In this document: piece by piece, positions 1 to 12,230 of the stretch
How the letters are laid out: each line of letters begins with the position of its first letter
How positions within the stretch are numbered: the stretch's first letter is position 1
Assembly (NCBI GenBank): GCA_963082975.1
Contig: OY720345.1
Location: forward strand, 27,660,611-27,724,610
Direction: 5' to 3'
From: Labia minor
Taxonomy: Eukaryota > Arthropoda > Insecta > Dermaptera > Spongiphoridae
Length of the DNA stretch: 64,000 nucleotides
The notes under the pieces: generated by a model
What the model saw: only the letters and a program-made list of their open reading frames with translations
Database searches by the model: none
Told to the model about the DNA's origin: nothing
Translations under genes and position numbers: made by a program

Positions 1-211
1 TTTATTTAAAATAATATATGGTGGTCTATTTGTTAGTTGTTCATATGAAATTTCAAAATATATTTTTCAGAGAATAATATCATTTTAATGATCATTTACT
101 ATTTTTGAAAGATATTTTTCAAATTATTTTTATACAATTAAATTAATATATTATTCGGTTTTAAAAACATTTCTTTTGAAATAATAGCATTAAAATGAAA
201 TTTAAAAAAAT

Positions 212-242
<31 letters not shown>

Positions 243-398
243 TTAAATATAAATTTAATATGAAGAATTGTATTATTTTTAATTAAACACAAATTTAACA
301 AAGATAATTCAAGATATATACACTTAAATGATTATAAATCTTATTAGATTGTTTTTATTTTAATCTATTATAAAAATAATGATTTGTTTATAGTTCAA
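1..398. other. AT-rich intergenic DNA
   Basis: I see no gene here. The only structure is a short (CT)n run followed by (TA)n near 213-242. Confidence 0.6.
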
Positions 399-402
399 AA
401 AA

Positions 403-627
403 AATGGTATCATCCAAAAAAAGAATACCAAAAAAATGGTATCATCCAAAAAAAGAATACCAAAAAAATGGTATCATCCAAAAAATGAATACCAAAAAAA
501 TGGTATCATCCAAAAAAAAGAATACCAAAAAAATGGTATCATCCAAAAAAAGAATAACAAAAAATGGTATCATCCAAAAAATGAATACCAAAAAAATGGT
601 ATCATCCAAATAATGTATACCAAAAAA
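403..627. repeat. 32-bp minisatellite, seven units
   Basis: Seven head-to-tail units of 31-33 bp, each beginning ATGGTATCATCC and ending GAATACC plus an A run. Each unit carries GGTAT near its start and ATACC near its end, so each can fold on itself. The open frames across it are a by-product of the repeat and not a gene. Confidence 0.95.
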
Positions 628-2322
628 ACTAAGAAGTGTTGTTGTTTATTTAAATTTATATTTTCTTATATACTAATTAATTATTTATTTGATGTCTTAT
701 TATTTATTATTAATAATTTTTTTTATTAATAATTCTTAGAAAATAATTATGAAATACATTCAGACAAATATTAAAATAAAAATATGAAAATCTATTACAA
801 TATAAATATATCATAGATAGTTTATAAGCCCAAAAAAAAAATTAAATGAAAAGTAATTTCCAACATTTATACAATAACTTCATTATTTATTAAATATTAT
901 TTAAAAATATTATTCTTTACAATGGGATAACTTTATTTAAGTGGTAAGGAATGTGAAGATTGGATTCTCGTGCCTGCTAAAAAAAACACTTTTCAAGTCA
1001 AACGTCACTCACTACAAATGAGTTATTATATTCTCCATCTCAAATATTGTTTTAAAAAAAAATTAAATGTTGATTTTGTTATTTAACACAAACAGAATTA
1101 AGTATAGAAGGTGGTCCCGACATTTGAGAAAAGGTCTATTATTAATAAATAAAATCATCCGTGAAATGATGCAGCGAGATTTGATTATGATAATTAGCAA
1201 TTATTAATTTTTTTTTTTTTTTTTTTTTTTGAAAATAAAGAATCTTCAAGGAGGTCCAGAGCGCGGGAGTAGAGGGGCGGAGGTGCAAATATGCTAAGAG
1301 ACCTCCCTCCCAACTCTCTCTCTCTCTCTTTCCCTCTCTATTCTACATTCAAACAAGGCTGACCAGTATTTTGTAAATTATTTTTCGACTTTCCTAAACA
1401 AATTTCAACAAATTTATATGAATATATTTTATTAGTTAGTTGAAAAAAAAATTGTATAAAAAACAAGATGGATGATTGAATTTTTGTTGAAATTTTGCAA
1501 TTGAATGAAGATAATATGAACTAAATAAAACGAAATTTTTTTATTTATTCATAGATTGGTTTTAAAAATGATTTTATTTCAATTTATTCAAACAAAAATA
1601 ATCAACATAAGGGTTGGATAGTTATTAATATTTGCAAAAATGACAGACGTGACTCCTAATTATAATTCTCTTATCACTTTCAAATATAATATTTTTACTC
1701 CATCTTAAACAAAAATAAATTCCTAAGATTTTTTTTTTCTAATCAATGATATATGTAAAATTTACCTATAATCAATATATAAGTATAATTTGCTTATAAT
1801 AGACAAGTCTCATCTTTAAAATTGAATTTTGCAAAAGATTTTAAAATTATTTTAGAATTATAATTTTACGTTTAGAGAAATGAAAGCTATTTTCGGACTA
1901 AAATTTATAATTAAAGTGGTTTATTGTGAAGTAAGTAACATGGGTCTTTTAATATCATTTTCAAAAATTATGATAAAAAGTTAGACTTGAACAAAAATTA
2001 TAAATCCTATATCATTGATTAATTTTATATTTCATTGTTATATGAAAGAATCTTTTTCATTCAAATTCTGGTGATTTTTTGTTTTTTTTATTTAAATGAT
2101 TTAAATCACATACTATTTTAATTTAATCTTTTAAGAATTATCCGAGTAAATTTAAATTCCAATTAGTCATAGGATGATTAGAAATTGATTAAAAATAATT
2201 GGTTTCTTTGAATTATATAACAATATGTTATACAGGTAAACCACGAATAACGCCATGGAGGTAATATAAGATAATGTTGTAACAAAAGATTTATTAAACA
2301 AAAAAAAATGTACATATTATAA
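628..2322. other. AT-rich intergenic DNA with one GC-rich patch
   Basis: There is no recognisable coding sequence. A T run near 1205-1230 is followed at about 1245-1345 by an unusually GC-rich, purine/pyrimidine-skewed stretch (GAGCGCGGGAGTAGAGGGGC, then CT-rich sequence). The rest is A/T-rich filler. Confidence 0.5.
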
Positions 2323-2849
2323 TGTCTCCACTCTACTATCTCGAAAATTTGAATTAATTAACATATATCATATTTAAATTAAATTTAATTAATTAAATTA
2401 TAAATTAAAATTAATAAATAATAATATATTTATTAAACCAGCGCGTGTTTGCCTCTTTGTTGATGACACCATGTCACGTGCTGGTGCGTGATTAGCAGTA
2501 AACGCGTTAAAAAATTTAAAAACTTAATTCCAGTACTTTCGGCGATCCAATCAATGTCAATTTTATTCAAATCAAACATATATATATATTTTTACGGTCA
2601 GGTTTTACATAGTAGTTCATGGACCTCTTTCAAATGAACTACATTTCTCAAAAGTTGAGAGAAAACTACGAATTTTGAATAATGCCCGTTTACCAAATTT
2701 CATAATTCTAGCTCAAAATTTTGTCTACATAGACACACACACATATATATGTATATATTTCAACATTAGTGAAAATGATTCAGGGACCTTCAAAACGTAT
2801 AAAAACATCAAAATCTCGACATTGAAAATTTTCGTTGAGATAGTAAAAA
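2323..2849 (-). mobile_element. R1 repeat copy a (Helentron/HINE-like, non-autonomous)
   Basis: One end reads TGTCTCCACTCTACTATCTCG and the other ends GAGATAGTAAAAAG, giving unequal inverted ends around ACTATCTCG. Inside are a (CA)n/(TA)n microsatellite and the phrase CTCAAAATTTTGTCTACA shared with the other R1 copies. No protein is encoded. The hairpin side, taken as the 3' end, is on the left. Confidence 0.6.
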
Positions 2850-3794
2850 GATAACATCCTACATAGATTTCATTATAATTCTGTATTTTAAACTAAAAAA
2901 ATACTAAAATTATAATTAAAAAACTTCACTTTATAAAAAAAAATTTGGCAAAATTATTTGAATTCTCCCCGATATAGATAAATATTAAATTGAATTCAAT
3001 TTAATATTAAAAATTATTACTAATAATTATTTTTTAGAAACATTTCCAAACTTAAAGGTGTATTTTACATTTTTCAATTATTCGCCTTGGGATTATGCAA
3101 CCATATTCTTTTTGTCTACATAAACATCATTATCATGAAATTATATAATTATGATTTAATTTAAATATAAGTAATGTATATTTATTTAATTACATATATA
3201 TTTCAATTTAGAATTATTAACTATGATAAAATAATTCAAAATCATAATGAATTGTAAATAACTATTAACCGTGCATAGAATACGTATTAACTATTTTATA
3301 GGTATAGGATAAAACCTCGTACATTAAAAAAAAAAGAAGTTAATATTAGAAATAAGTTAGAGTTAAGAGGGGATTTTTTTTGTGAGAATGTTGCAATAAT
3401 GTTATCTAATAATTTAGACAAATGGATAAACGGTGTTGAAGAAGAAGAGAAGATGGAAAGGACACTTGCTTTCTAAGAAGTTGACCTTAAGAATGGGTTT
3501 TTTTTGGGAAATATCAGTGAATATTTTGGAAATAAAATTTTTTGAATAAATAAATCCTATCGAATACTGACAGTTCATTTATGAATGTTAGATATGTAAT
3601 TATGCAAATAAAGTGGAGAAAAATATTTAATAGGATTTTGTTTTTATTATTAAAAAATAATACACAGATAGGATAGAGAATTTAATAATATTGTTAAAAA
3701 CTACTTGTACTTCAATTTTGTTTAATTTATAATTTTTTAATTAAGAAAGTGAAAATGGATAATAAAAATATTAGGAAAGTAATATACTGTATAA
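2850..3794. other. AT-rich intergenic DNA
   Basis: No gene, RNA or repeat recognised. Confidence 0.5.
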
Positions 3795-4488
3795 CAACGG
3801 TGGCCAAATCGTGGCTCGCGAGTCACATGCGGCTCAATTAAAAAATTTAAAATTATCACAATTTAGAATTTACATATATTAATCTGGAAAAAGGCTACGC
3901 CATGACTCATATTTATTTACATATAATTATTTAAAGGAAATTTAAAATTTAGTTATTTCTGCAAATTTTAAAAACTTTGCTGTAAAATTTATCCGATTTA
4001 TCCCAACTCTGACTACTTTATTACAATAGCAACAGCAGAACTATTGTATGAGAGGCGTAAGACTTATTATTAACACACTATGAGCGGGGCGGGTATTTGT
4101 ACCCGTTGCGGGGACTGCCACTTATAAGCGGGGCGGGTATTTATACCCGTTGCCACTTATATGAGGAATATATATTAGTTATCGTTTAAAATATGTAATT
4201 TTAAGTGACACAAGGGAAAATATATATTATATAAGTGGCAACGGGTATAAATACCCGGCCGCTTATAAGTGGCAGTCCCCGCAACGGGTACAAATACCCG
4301 CCCTGCTCATAGTGTGTTAAAATAATTAGGTATTTTAATCGCGCACTTATTCATAATTTTTGCTTCTATGACTACGAACCCCCCCCCCCCCACCCCACAA
4401 AAAAAGTAAATTTTTTTTCCGATTTGGCTCTTAAATATTTTTGATTTTTTAATATGGCTCTAAGTATCAGCAAGTGTGGCCACCCCTG
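3795..4488. mobile_element. hAT-like non-autonomous element with a nested insertion
   Basis: The left end (CAACGGTGGCCAAATCG) and the reverse complement of the right end (CAGGGGTGGCCACACTTG) are hAT-type inverted repeats. Subterminal GCGGCTC/GGCTC motifs lie near both ends. There is no transposase. A TTAA-flanked palindromic element sits inside it. The outer 8-bp target duplication is no longer clear. Confidence 0.6.
4074..4316. mobile_element. Palindromic piggyBac-like MITE flanked by TTAA
   Basis: The element is flanked on both sides by TTAA (4070-4073 and 4317-4320). Its two arms of about 95 bp are near-perfect inverted copies starting CACACTATGAGC. Each arm repeats a GC-rich GGGGCGGGTATTT...ACCCGTTGC module with small internal symmetry. 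The TTAA duplication is characteristic of the piggyBac superfamily. There is no coding capacity. It lies inside the hAT-like element and is therefore younger. Confidence 0.75.
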
Positions 4489-5839
4489 ATATATATATTA
4501 TAATAACAGTTACAAATATATAATATAAATTTAAAGTTTTAATAATTTAATATATGTCATATTATTATGAAGTTGTAATTAAAAACGATAATCTTTCTTT
4601 CTTTATTCTTCGGCATTGATTTATTAGATATTTTAAATTAATATAATACAATGTTAATAAAAAGGTATTGATTATATAAAAAATTTAATAAAAAAAAATG
4701 TTAATAGATGTATTGTAGTTCTAATAAAGTCAATACTAATTAACTTCAAATGAATGCAATTATTATATGATGATTCAATGATCAACATAAATGATTTGAA
4801 TTTATTCATAGGGATAATTAATTATAAATAATGCAAATTTTATTTACATGATGGGTGGTAGACAAGGTAAATAAAATATTTCATTAAATTACATCAACGT
4901 CGAGTTCAATTTTTAAAGCTATAAAAATTTTCATAAAAAGATTTTCTTTTAATGTTTTGCCGACCTGCTAGGTGTAAATATATAACAAGAAGGCATAAAT
5001 AATTTCGAATAAATAATATATATATATATACCATATATATAGGTATATTGTAGTATATATATATATATATATATGGTGAGATAATGGAAATTGAAATTGA
5101 AATTCTTAACCCTTTGAGAATGTTAATAGATATTTTTTATAAAGTATACTAATTTTTTTCTTCTTTGTCATAATTTTGGCTAAATAACTTATTAAATTGT
5201 TATTTAAAAAATATATTTTAGTAAATCTATTTTATATATGTATGTTATTAAAAGGAGAGCTCACTATATATACATGTTGAAAATTATCTATCTATTTAAT
5301 AAAAATGAATTAACAAATTTATTGTTATAAAAAATTTCGTCAAAATTAGTTAATTTCTATTTATAGTAATTTAAACTTCATCCCCACCTCCCAAAGGTAT
5401 AAATTTTAATATTAATTTTCTATTTTTTAAACAATTTTTATAAATAGTTTAATGAAAATACCTTTCTATTATGTTTTAATAATATAATTAAAGTGATTTT
5501 GAAAAAAAAATTCAAAGTTAAAAATCTAAATATAAACAATTTAATTTAAAATAGTATAATTATAAAAAATATTGTTTTAACAAATATAATTAATAAAATA
5601 CTATAAAAATAAATTATTGAATAAAATTATAATAAATAGTGAAAATATTATATTGATATTTGAAAATCAAAATAATAATCCTGAAAATTTTTAAATTAAC
5701 AATTTCATAAAATAATAATGGTATTTTATTTTCATACAAATCTATTATATGAAAATAAATTAAAAACAATTTTCTTATAAAGATAGTTCTAGGAAAAATT
5801 GTATAATCTAATTTGAAAGAAATGGTTTGATATTGAATG
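4489..5839. other. AT-rich intergenic DNA with (TA)n tracts
   Basis: No gene seen. (TA)n microsatellites lie near 5017-5030 and 5056-5075. Confidence 0.5.
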
Positions 5840-6130
5840 TACAGTTAATGAAGAGATGGCGAAAAAGAAGAAAAGGTGTACAAGAGGGACCTGTTATTAA
5901 TAATTAATTAGTTGGGGTGGAAGGGGAAGGCGATAGGAGGGAGTTACGTGCGTTGACTACTCACCAGCAAAGAGAGTCCCATGGCCTGTGCTGGCCCCGC
6001 GCGCTCTGGCCCAACTGAGCCGGCCGCCCGGCGCCCCCCAACGCTTTATAGTACCGGAGGACTCGTCGGCGGTGGCGACTCCCTCAGGGTGGTGCGGCCA
6101 TCTTTCTCGCCCTCTCTTTCTTTTTTTTTT
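5840..6130 (-). promoter_or_regulatory. GC-rich island: candidate TATA promoter with a tiny first exon
   Basis: A sharply GC-rich block (CGCGCG, CCGGCCGCCCGGCGCC) in very AT-rich DNA. On the minus strand it has TATAAAG at 6050-6044. About 68 bases further is an ATG in good context (GGCCATGG, ATG at 5982-5980) opening six codons, MGLSLL, which end at 5965 directly before a strong donor GTGAGT. That is the layout expected of a core promoter, short 5' UTR and first coding exon, perhaps the start of a signal peptide. I could not find the next exon towards position 1. It could also be an enhancer or a chance GC patch. Short frames on both strands cross it, with no family resemblance. Confidence 0.3.
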
Positions 6131-6352
6131 GCCAAAAAGCATTCATCACATTTTGCAAAGTGTTAAGATCTGTACGAAACACTTTATAAATCTTTTGCTT
6201 TGATATCAATCTATAACGATCTTTTTTTTTAATCTTTTTTTTATCTTACATACATACTAAATCTAGATATATTTATATTCCTCAATCTGATAAAATAATA
6301 GATATAATAAATCACAAAACAACTTGATCTTCTAAATTTTCATCTTACCCCT

Positions 6353-6955
6353 TTTTTTACTATCTCGCCAGAAATAGTATTGCGATCACGAAAATTTTTG
6401 ATGTCGAGATTTTGATGTTTTTATACGTTTTGAAGGTCCCTGGGTCATTTACACTAAGGTTGAGAAAAATGTCTGTGTGTGTGTGTATGTGTGTATGCAG
6501 ACAAGATTACGCAAAAACGGTTAAAGCTATATTATAATAATGAAATTTGGTATACGGGCATTAATCAAACTTCATAGTTTTCTATCAACTTTTGAGAAAT
6601 GTAGCTCAACCGGAAGAGGGTCATTACCTACAATGTTTTGATTTTTTTTCCTCTAAACTGACCGTAAAAATAAAGATATATGTTTGATAGTTTTTCACAT
6701 GATTAAAAATTGTATAAAACTACTATACATAGAATTTCAGCTTGATTGAATAGCTGAAAGTACCGGAATTAATTTTTAACACTGCAATTCACGCGCAAGC
6801 ACGTGATGTAGTTCAATCAACAAAGAGCCAACCATGCGCTGGTTTAATAAATATTTATTAATTTTAATTTATAATTAATTATATTTAATTTAAATATAAT
6901 ATATGTTATTTAATCCGAATCAAATTGCGAGATAGTTGAATGGAGACACTCCAGC
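6353..6955 (+). mobile_element. R1 repeat copy b (Helentron/HINE-like)
   Basis: Begins TTTTTACTATCTCGCC and ends GCGAGATAGTTGAATGGAGA followed by CACTCCAG, where GGAG and CTCC can pair as a terminal stem-loop. It contains a (TG)n/(TATG)n tract near 6474-6500. Same family as copies a, c, d and e. No protein is encoded. Confidence 0.7.
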
Positions 6956-7182
6956 TTATTGTCTTTTGCTATTAAAAATAAATTTCTAAAAAAATATCGA
7001 CTAAAAGATTTTTTTTTTAATTTAAAAAAAAATTCACTTTCATCATAATTTGCTTTGATTAGAAATATGTTTAGAATTATTATTATTTTGATATTAAAAA
7101 TAATAGGTCTAAATTTTAGAATTTAGAAATAAAAAATAATTTTTTATTATTGGAATTAAGTCATTTTCTAGAGTTTATTTTC

Positions 7183-7223
<41 letters not shown>

Positions 7224-7869
7224 CTTGCTCAATTACAATTAGTAGTGTAGATTAAGGATATTATAGAATGTTATTTTAAGCTAATGAACTAAATGGATTT
7301 CATCATCATAAATTTCCAAAACAAATCATGTATGGACTATGTTTTTCAATATACATATATCTATATATATATACTGGATAACATGACACGTTCTCACCTA
7401 AGGCCACCCACACAGATACAAATTATTTTGTAACATTGAACTTCTCAAAACCTCTAAATAAAAAAAAATATTAATTATTACTTGATTACATATATTATTT
7501 CAAAGAAAGAAAAATATTTATTATATAAAGGTTTATATGTTATATATTTTCTATTAATAAATTATTTTTTTTTCATATTTTTTTTTAGTTTGAATATATT
7601 TAACAAATAAAATGTGTATTCTTTTTATTTTATATTTTTATAATTAGTAATTAACTTTTAAATTAATATGAAGAAGAACAAAAATAATTATGTAATTTTT
7701 ATAAGAAATGAAAATGAAAAAAAAATTGTCAAGATGTTTTTAGTAATTTTGAGTTCACAAATTAGATCATATATATTATACATATTTGTGGATAAACTTT
7801 TTTAATGAAAGTAAAACAGTAAAAGCAAGTTTGAATAATTTACATTATTATTATTATTATTTAATATTA
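6956..7869. other. AT-rich intergenic DNA
   Basis: A (TA)n microsatellite at about 7187-7216. Nothing else recognised. Confidence 0.5.
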
Positions 7870-7995
7870 TTTGCGGATTGGCCCTGAGGATCACACAGTG
7901 CTTTAAATAGGAATTATTAATTATTAAATTTCCATAAGCCCGATGTCGAGATTTTAGTGTGGTATACTGTCGTGCTAACTACTAAACCACTGAAG
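7870..7995 (-). repeat. tRNA-like (SINE-type) remnant
   Basis: On the minus strand, the segment around 7985-7925 reads TGGTTTAGTAGTTAGCACG followed by a tract resembling a degenerate anticodon arm. This matches the A-box region seen in many arthropod tRNA-derived SINEs. The B box is too degraded to be sure of, so this is a weak call. Confidence 0.3.
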
Positions 7996-8945
7996 AGTCA
8001 ATTTACATTATTAATAATAGATACTACAATATCATAAATTTGAAAATATAATGAGAGATCCAAACTACCTCAACAAACCCCATTAATTATTAAGTTAATT
8101 GAGTTGGTTTAACTAGAATTATTTGTTATTTTTTAAAAATAAATGTTTTGTTCAGCATTTTTTAATTTTAATATTTCGTCAGGACCATGAAAACATTTTT
8201 TTTCCTATCCGAAATCAAAAACAGTTGGCCATGCCTGATTTAGTAGAATCTTTTCACATAATAAAATTAAATTCTATGTAAAAAAAAATTATTATTAAAA
8301 CAAAATCTAATGATTCAATTTGATACACAGATCAACAAGTGTTTAAAAAATTTTATTATAATTTTTAGTAGAAATGCTTTATAATAAAAAAAAACTTATA
8401 ATACTAGGAAATCAATTTTCTATAATCTTCCAACGGTAAATTTAATCTATTTTGAATATTTAAAAAAGTAATAAAAATAATTAATGAAAAAAAAGAAATG
8501 AATATATAAATATTTGTAGTTGATTAATTTAGAACATATTTATATATTATGATAAATGCTTTTCATTTAGTTAATATCTATCAAGTTGATATTGTTAAGT
8601 ATCTAATACTAATTAATTGTCTCTATTTAAATATTTAGAAAGTAAAAAAGTTAAAAATTTTTAATTTATTTTTTATTTATTTAAAAGGATAGATTTTATC
8701 TGTTATAATTTAATAAAATATTCTATATTTTTAGGAATTTAAATATATATACGAATTTTAGCTATAAACAATGTTAATTTACAATATAACATATTTTTGT
8801 TGACATGCTCTAATAATGATTTTCTAAATGAAATCCGAATGAATATAAATTATTTACATTCAATTAATAGTTAATAATTAAAAATAGTTAAAAATTTGAT
8901 AGCTGTTCGAAAAATTTCGGAACTAATTTCGGATCTTATTTTTTT
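7996..8945. other. AT-rich intergenic DNA
   Basis: No gene or repeat recognised. Confidence 0.5.
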
Positions 8946-9430
8946 TTATTGAGCGTGGTCTTCTTCGAAATATTATTCTTTACAATTGATTCACCGTTTC
9001 AAACTTCATTTCAACTTCCGAAAGTAGTAATGGTATTTTTGCTTTATCGTTTAAAATCTTCGTCCTTTCAACAGGATTTCGACATTGGAAATAAAAATAA
9101 AATTGGCAGATCTTCTCAGATTGAGATGTGATAGGCTTTTGGTCTTGACTCATGAGCCGTGAGACAAACACGATCCACTCCAAGATGTGTCAGGATTTCA
9201 TGAAATAAACCGACTGAAATGTTACATTCTTCTCCAATCAATCGGACAGTCAGTTTTCAATAAGCAGGCACAAATTCTTTGGCTTAACTTTTATGTAGTC
9301 TGAAGACGTTGAAGGGCATCCTCTACTTCAACTTGCGTCTTTTCATTGTTATACCGCTTGTACTATTTGTAACATTTAGCTTAAGTACTCATCCCACCGT
9401 AGGCATCATTTATTGTGTTTCTGTAAAAGT
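8946..9430 (-). mobile_element. Decayed mariner transposase fragment
   Basis: Read on the minus strand, one frame gives KLTVRLIGEECNIS followed by a helix ending HEILTHLGVDRV. This resembles the second helix-turn-helix of mariner transposases (RLTVREIAEE...SVHSILTDDLG). Other frames continue the similarity (MSQDQK-like). Several frameshifts and stops show it is long dead. No inverted repeats were found, and the catalytic domain is missing or unreadable. Confidence 0.5.
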
Positions 9431-9967
9431 TTTCTTGAGTTTTATGCTCAGTCGTTGTTTAACTATGGTCATTTTGAAATTCGTAAACTGCGCTACACAA
9501 TAGTTTACATAATACAACATAGAACGATAACAATAATGAAACTTGTGACAGTTACACATTAAAACATAAACAGACGTAAACAGGGATGCCAACCGTATTA
9601 CCAATAAAATGATCCACAATATATCTATATCATCTATTAAACAAATATTTCGATATGTCCTAAAACTAATCATAAAAGTTAATATACATAATCTTTCATT
9701 TACACGACCCTCTTTTTAATGAATTTTCAATCTTGGCATATCATATAGAAAATGTAATTTACCTCTAAATGAATTTTTTCAAACAATAAACGTTACATAA
9801 CAAATTCTCGCAATTCATCTGACAATAATTCATACCTCGACAGCAACAGGCCCGTTAATTTATTGTAATATAAATTAAATTGTTTTCATTATAATATAAT
9901 TATTTTTAACTAGAAACAAATAAATCACAACTAAAACATTCACTAAGAGTCTAAAATAAAACTATTT
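9431..9967. other. Intergenic DNA, nothing recognised
   Basis: Slightly less AT-rich than its surroundings. Short overlapping frames are present on both strands, but none resembles a known family. Confidence 0.4.
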
Positions 9968-10492
9968 CTTATTATCTCGTAAGAGATAGTATTGCGATCA
10001 CGAAAATTTTCGATGTTGAGATTTTGTTGTTTTTATACGTTTTGAAGGTTGCTGATCATATTCACTAAGGTTGAGAAAAATGTGTGTATGTGTGTATGTA
10101 TGTAACCAAGATTAAGCAAAAACGGTTTGAGCTAAAATGATGAAATTTGGTACATGGGCATTATTCGAAGATGGTCATTACAAAGTGACCGTAAAAATAA
10201 AGATATATGTTTGATAATTTTTCACATGATTAATAATTGTATAAAAATGCTATATATAGAATTTCAGCTTGAATCGTTGAAAGTACCAGAATTAATTTTT
10301 TAACACTGCAAATATCACGCGCCAACACGTGACGTGGTGCCAACAACAAAGAGCCAAACATGCACTGGTTTAATAAATATTATTTATTAATTTTAATTTA
10401 TAATTTAATATATATATAATTTAATTTAAATTAATATATGTTATTTAATCCAATTCAAATTTGCGAGATAGTCGAGTGGAGACACTCCAGAT
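9968..10492 (+). mobile_element. R1 repeat copy c (Helentron/HINE-like)
   Basis: Starts TTATTATCTCG and ends GCGAGATAGTCGAGTGGAGA then CACTCCAG. It has a (TG)n/(TATG)n tract near 10082-10100. The body matches copies b and d with small deletions. Confidence 0.7.
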
Positions 10493-11678
10493 TTTTTTAA
10501 GTTTATTTTTAGTTATATATGAAAATGTTTCGATGAATGCCTACGAATAAATCTAGGAATTTCATAAATCTCTTGATTTAATCAATCCTCTATATCGAGG
10601 TTTGACTATTATTCAGAAGAAATTCTCAATAATGAAAATTTATTATTAAAATTTGATATCAAAATTGAGGTGACTGCAAAGCGACCACTATATACGCCAT
10701 TACAAGTTCAAGAAAGGAGAAGCAAAAGCAAACCTAAAAGACTTCCAGGTTAAATGTGAACTCGGTCACAGGTGGTCTGAATAATTAATGATAGTTAGAT
10801 CAAAGAAAACTTATAATATAGTTTATTAATTATAATTTAAAAATGACCCATAATTATACATACAGCAATATATCTATATTTGTATAATTAAATCTTCCGA
10901 TCTTCCTTTCATATATTCTAAAAAAAAATTATGTTTCTACACTCTCAAATTACAAATGATCTTCTTAGTTTTTAGGTAGTATACTGAATTTTTTTTGTCT
11001 TAAAGAGTAAAGTTAAAAATCAGATAAATAAATATAATGTTTAAATTATATCCTTTGATAGATATATTTTCTTTTATTAAACAAACAATTTGTTAGCTGA
11101 AGGCGTGGTTTGAATCGAAACCATTCATTTCAATCAGAGTTATATATATATATATATATTATTTCAAGAGGACAGTATCATCGTTAATGATCATGAAAAA
11201 TGAATCTACCTGATGATATCATATTGAATTTTTTTTAATTTATTAACCTTGACTTTTTCAATTGAGATTGTGGTTTGCAGTGAAATTATTTTAAAATAAA
11301 TAAAAAAATAATTAAGGAAAAAAAAAATATTAACACATCTATTTAATTAGTTTTTAAAAAAATTATATTTATTTTTTCTACAATAACCAATTAAAAGTAA
11401 ATAAATAGGTTTATACTGGATTATTTATTATACAAATATATTAATTGCTCTTCTGGGGGACTTCAATACCCTAAGTTTTCATCATACATTAATAGGGTTA
11501 GAGAACATAACTTTTGTAGATCCCCTCCACTCCTTTCCCATTTACATCAGGATTTTTTCTATATATAGATTTTCAAGTCGTTTCAGTATGAATGGCTATT
11601 TGAAATTATATATTTATTTAAAAAATATTACTTACAATCAATACAAATATTGTTAAAAGCAAATTATATGTATATATA
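10493..11678. other. Intergenic DNA
   Basis: No gene recognised. Moderately GC-rich unique patches lie near 10670-10790 and 11445-11550. A (TA)n tract lies near 11142-11158. Confidence 0.4.
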
Positions 11679-12230
11679 TCTTATATGTATATAAAAATGA
11701 ATCGCAAAATGTGTTGGTAAGGCCATAACTCAATAACGCCTGGACCAATTTTGTATATTCTTTTTTTTATATGTTCATTGAAGTCCAAAGATGGTTTTAC
11801 GGGGAGAAAAAATCGAATAATTGCCGGGAAAACCCTAAAAACATCCCTTTTCTTTTTCCCATAACATCGGATTTCACAATTAACTCTACATTTCAGTTAG
11901 AAATTTTTTTTCCAGAATGCCACCAAAAAAAATCAAATTTTTGTAGGTAATTAAAAAAATAGTATGCAAAGAAAAGAACGTTTAAAATTAAGTCAGGTAG
12001 GGTTATCTGATTTGTAAAAATTACAAAACAAAGATAGGAACCTAAAATTCAAAAACGATTAATTGAGTCTCTGTCTGAGAGAGAAAATATGCTTTTTAAA
12101 GATAAAGTCTTACATGCAGCAGGTCGATCTACTGAGACAGTGGGAAAAAAGAGAGGTTAAAAAAAATGATAGACTTCAGAAGAGAGCAGAGCCCCCGTCT
12201 AGGTGTGAAAAAGGCGCTCTGAGCAGCTAG
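11679..12230 (+). mobile_element. Short Helitron with canonical TC...CTAG ends
   Basis: It begins TCTTATATG after an A and ends GCAGCTAG before a T, the A/T insertion pattern and CTRR terminus of Helitrons. The 5' end carries the Helitron-type phrase AACGCCTGGACCAATTTTG. Just inside the 3' end is AGCCCCCGTCTAGGTG, shared with the larger Helitron ending at 18262. The interior reads like the start of a Helitron replicase/helicase (MPPKK, then basic repeats) broken by stops, so it is a deletion derivative. Confidence 0.7.

Noticed and set aside
436-729. Lys-rich open frames of 69-97 codons
   Set aside because: They are translations of the 32-bp minisatellite in two frames plus flanking AT DNA, with no non-repeat coding signal.
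9410-9673. 87-codon minus-strand frame
   Set aside because: It starts next to a decayed mariner and has no recognisable domain.
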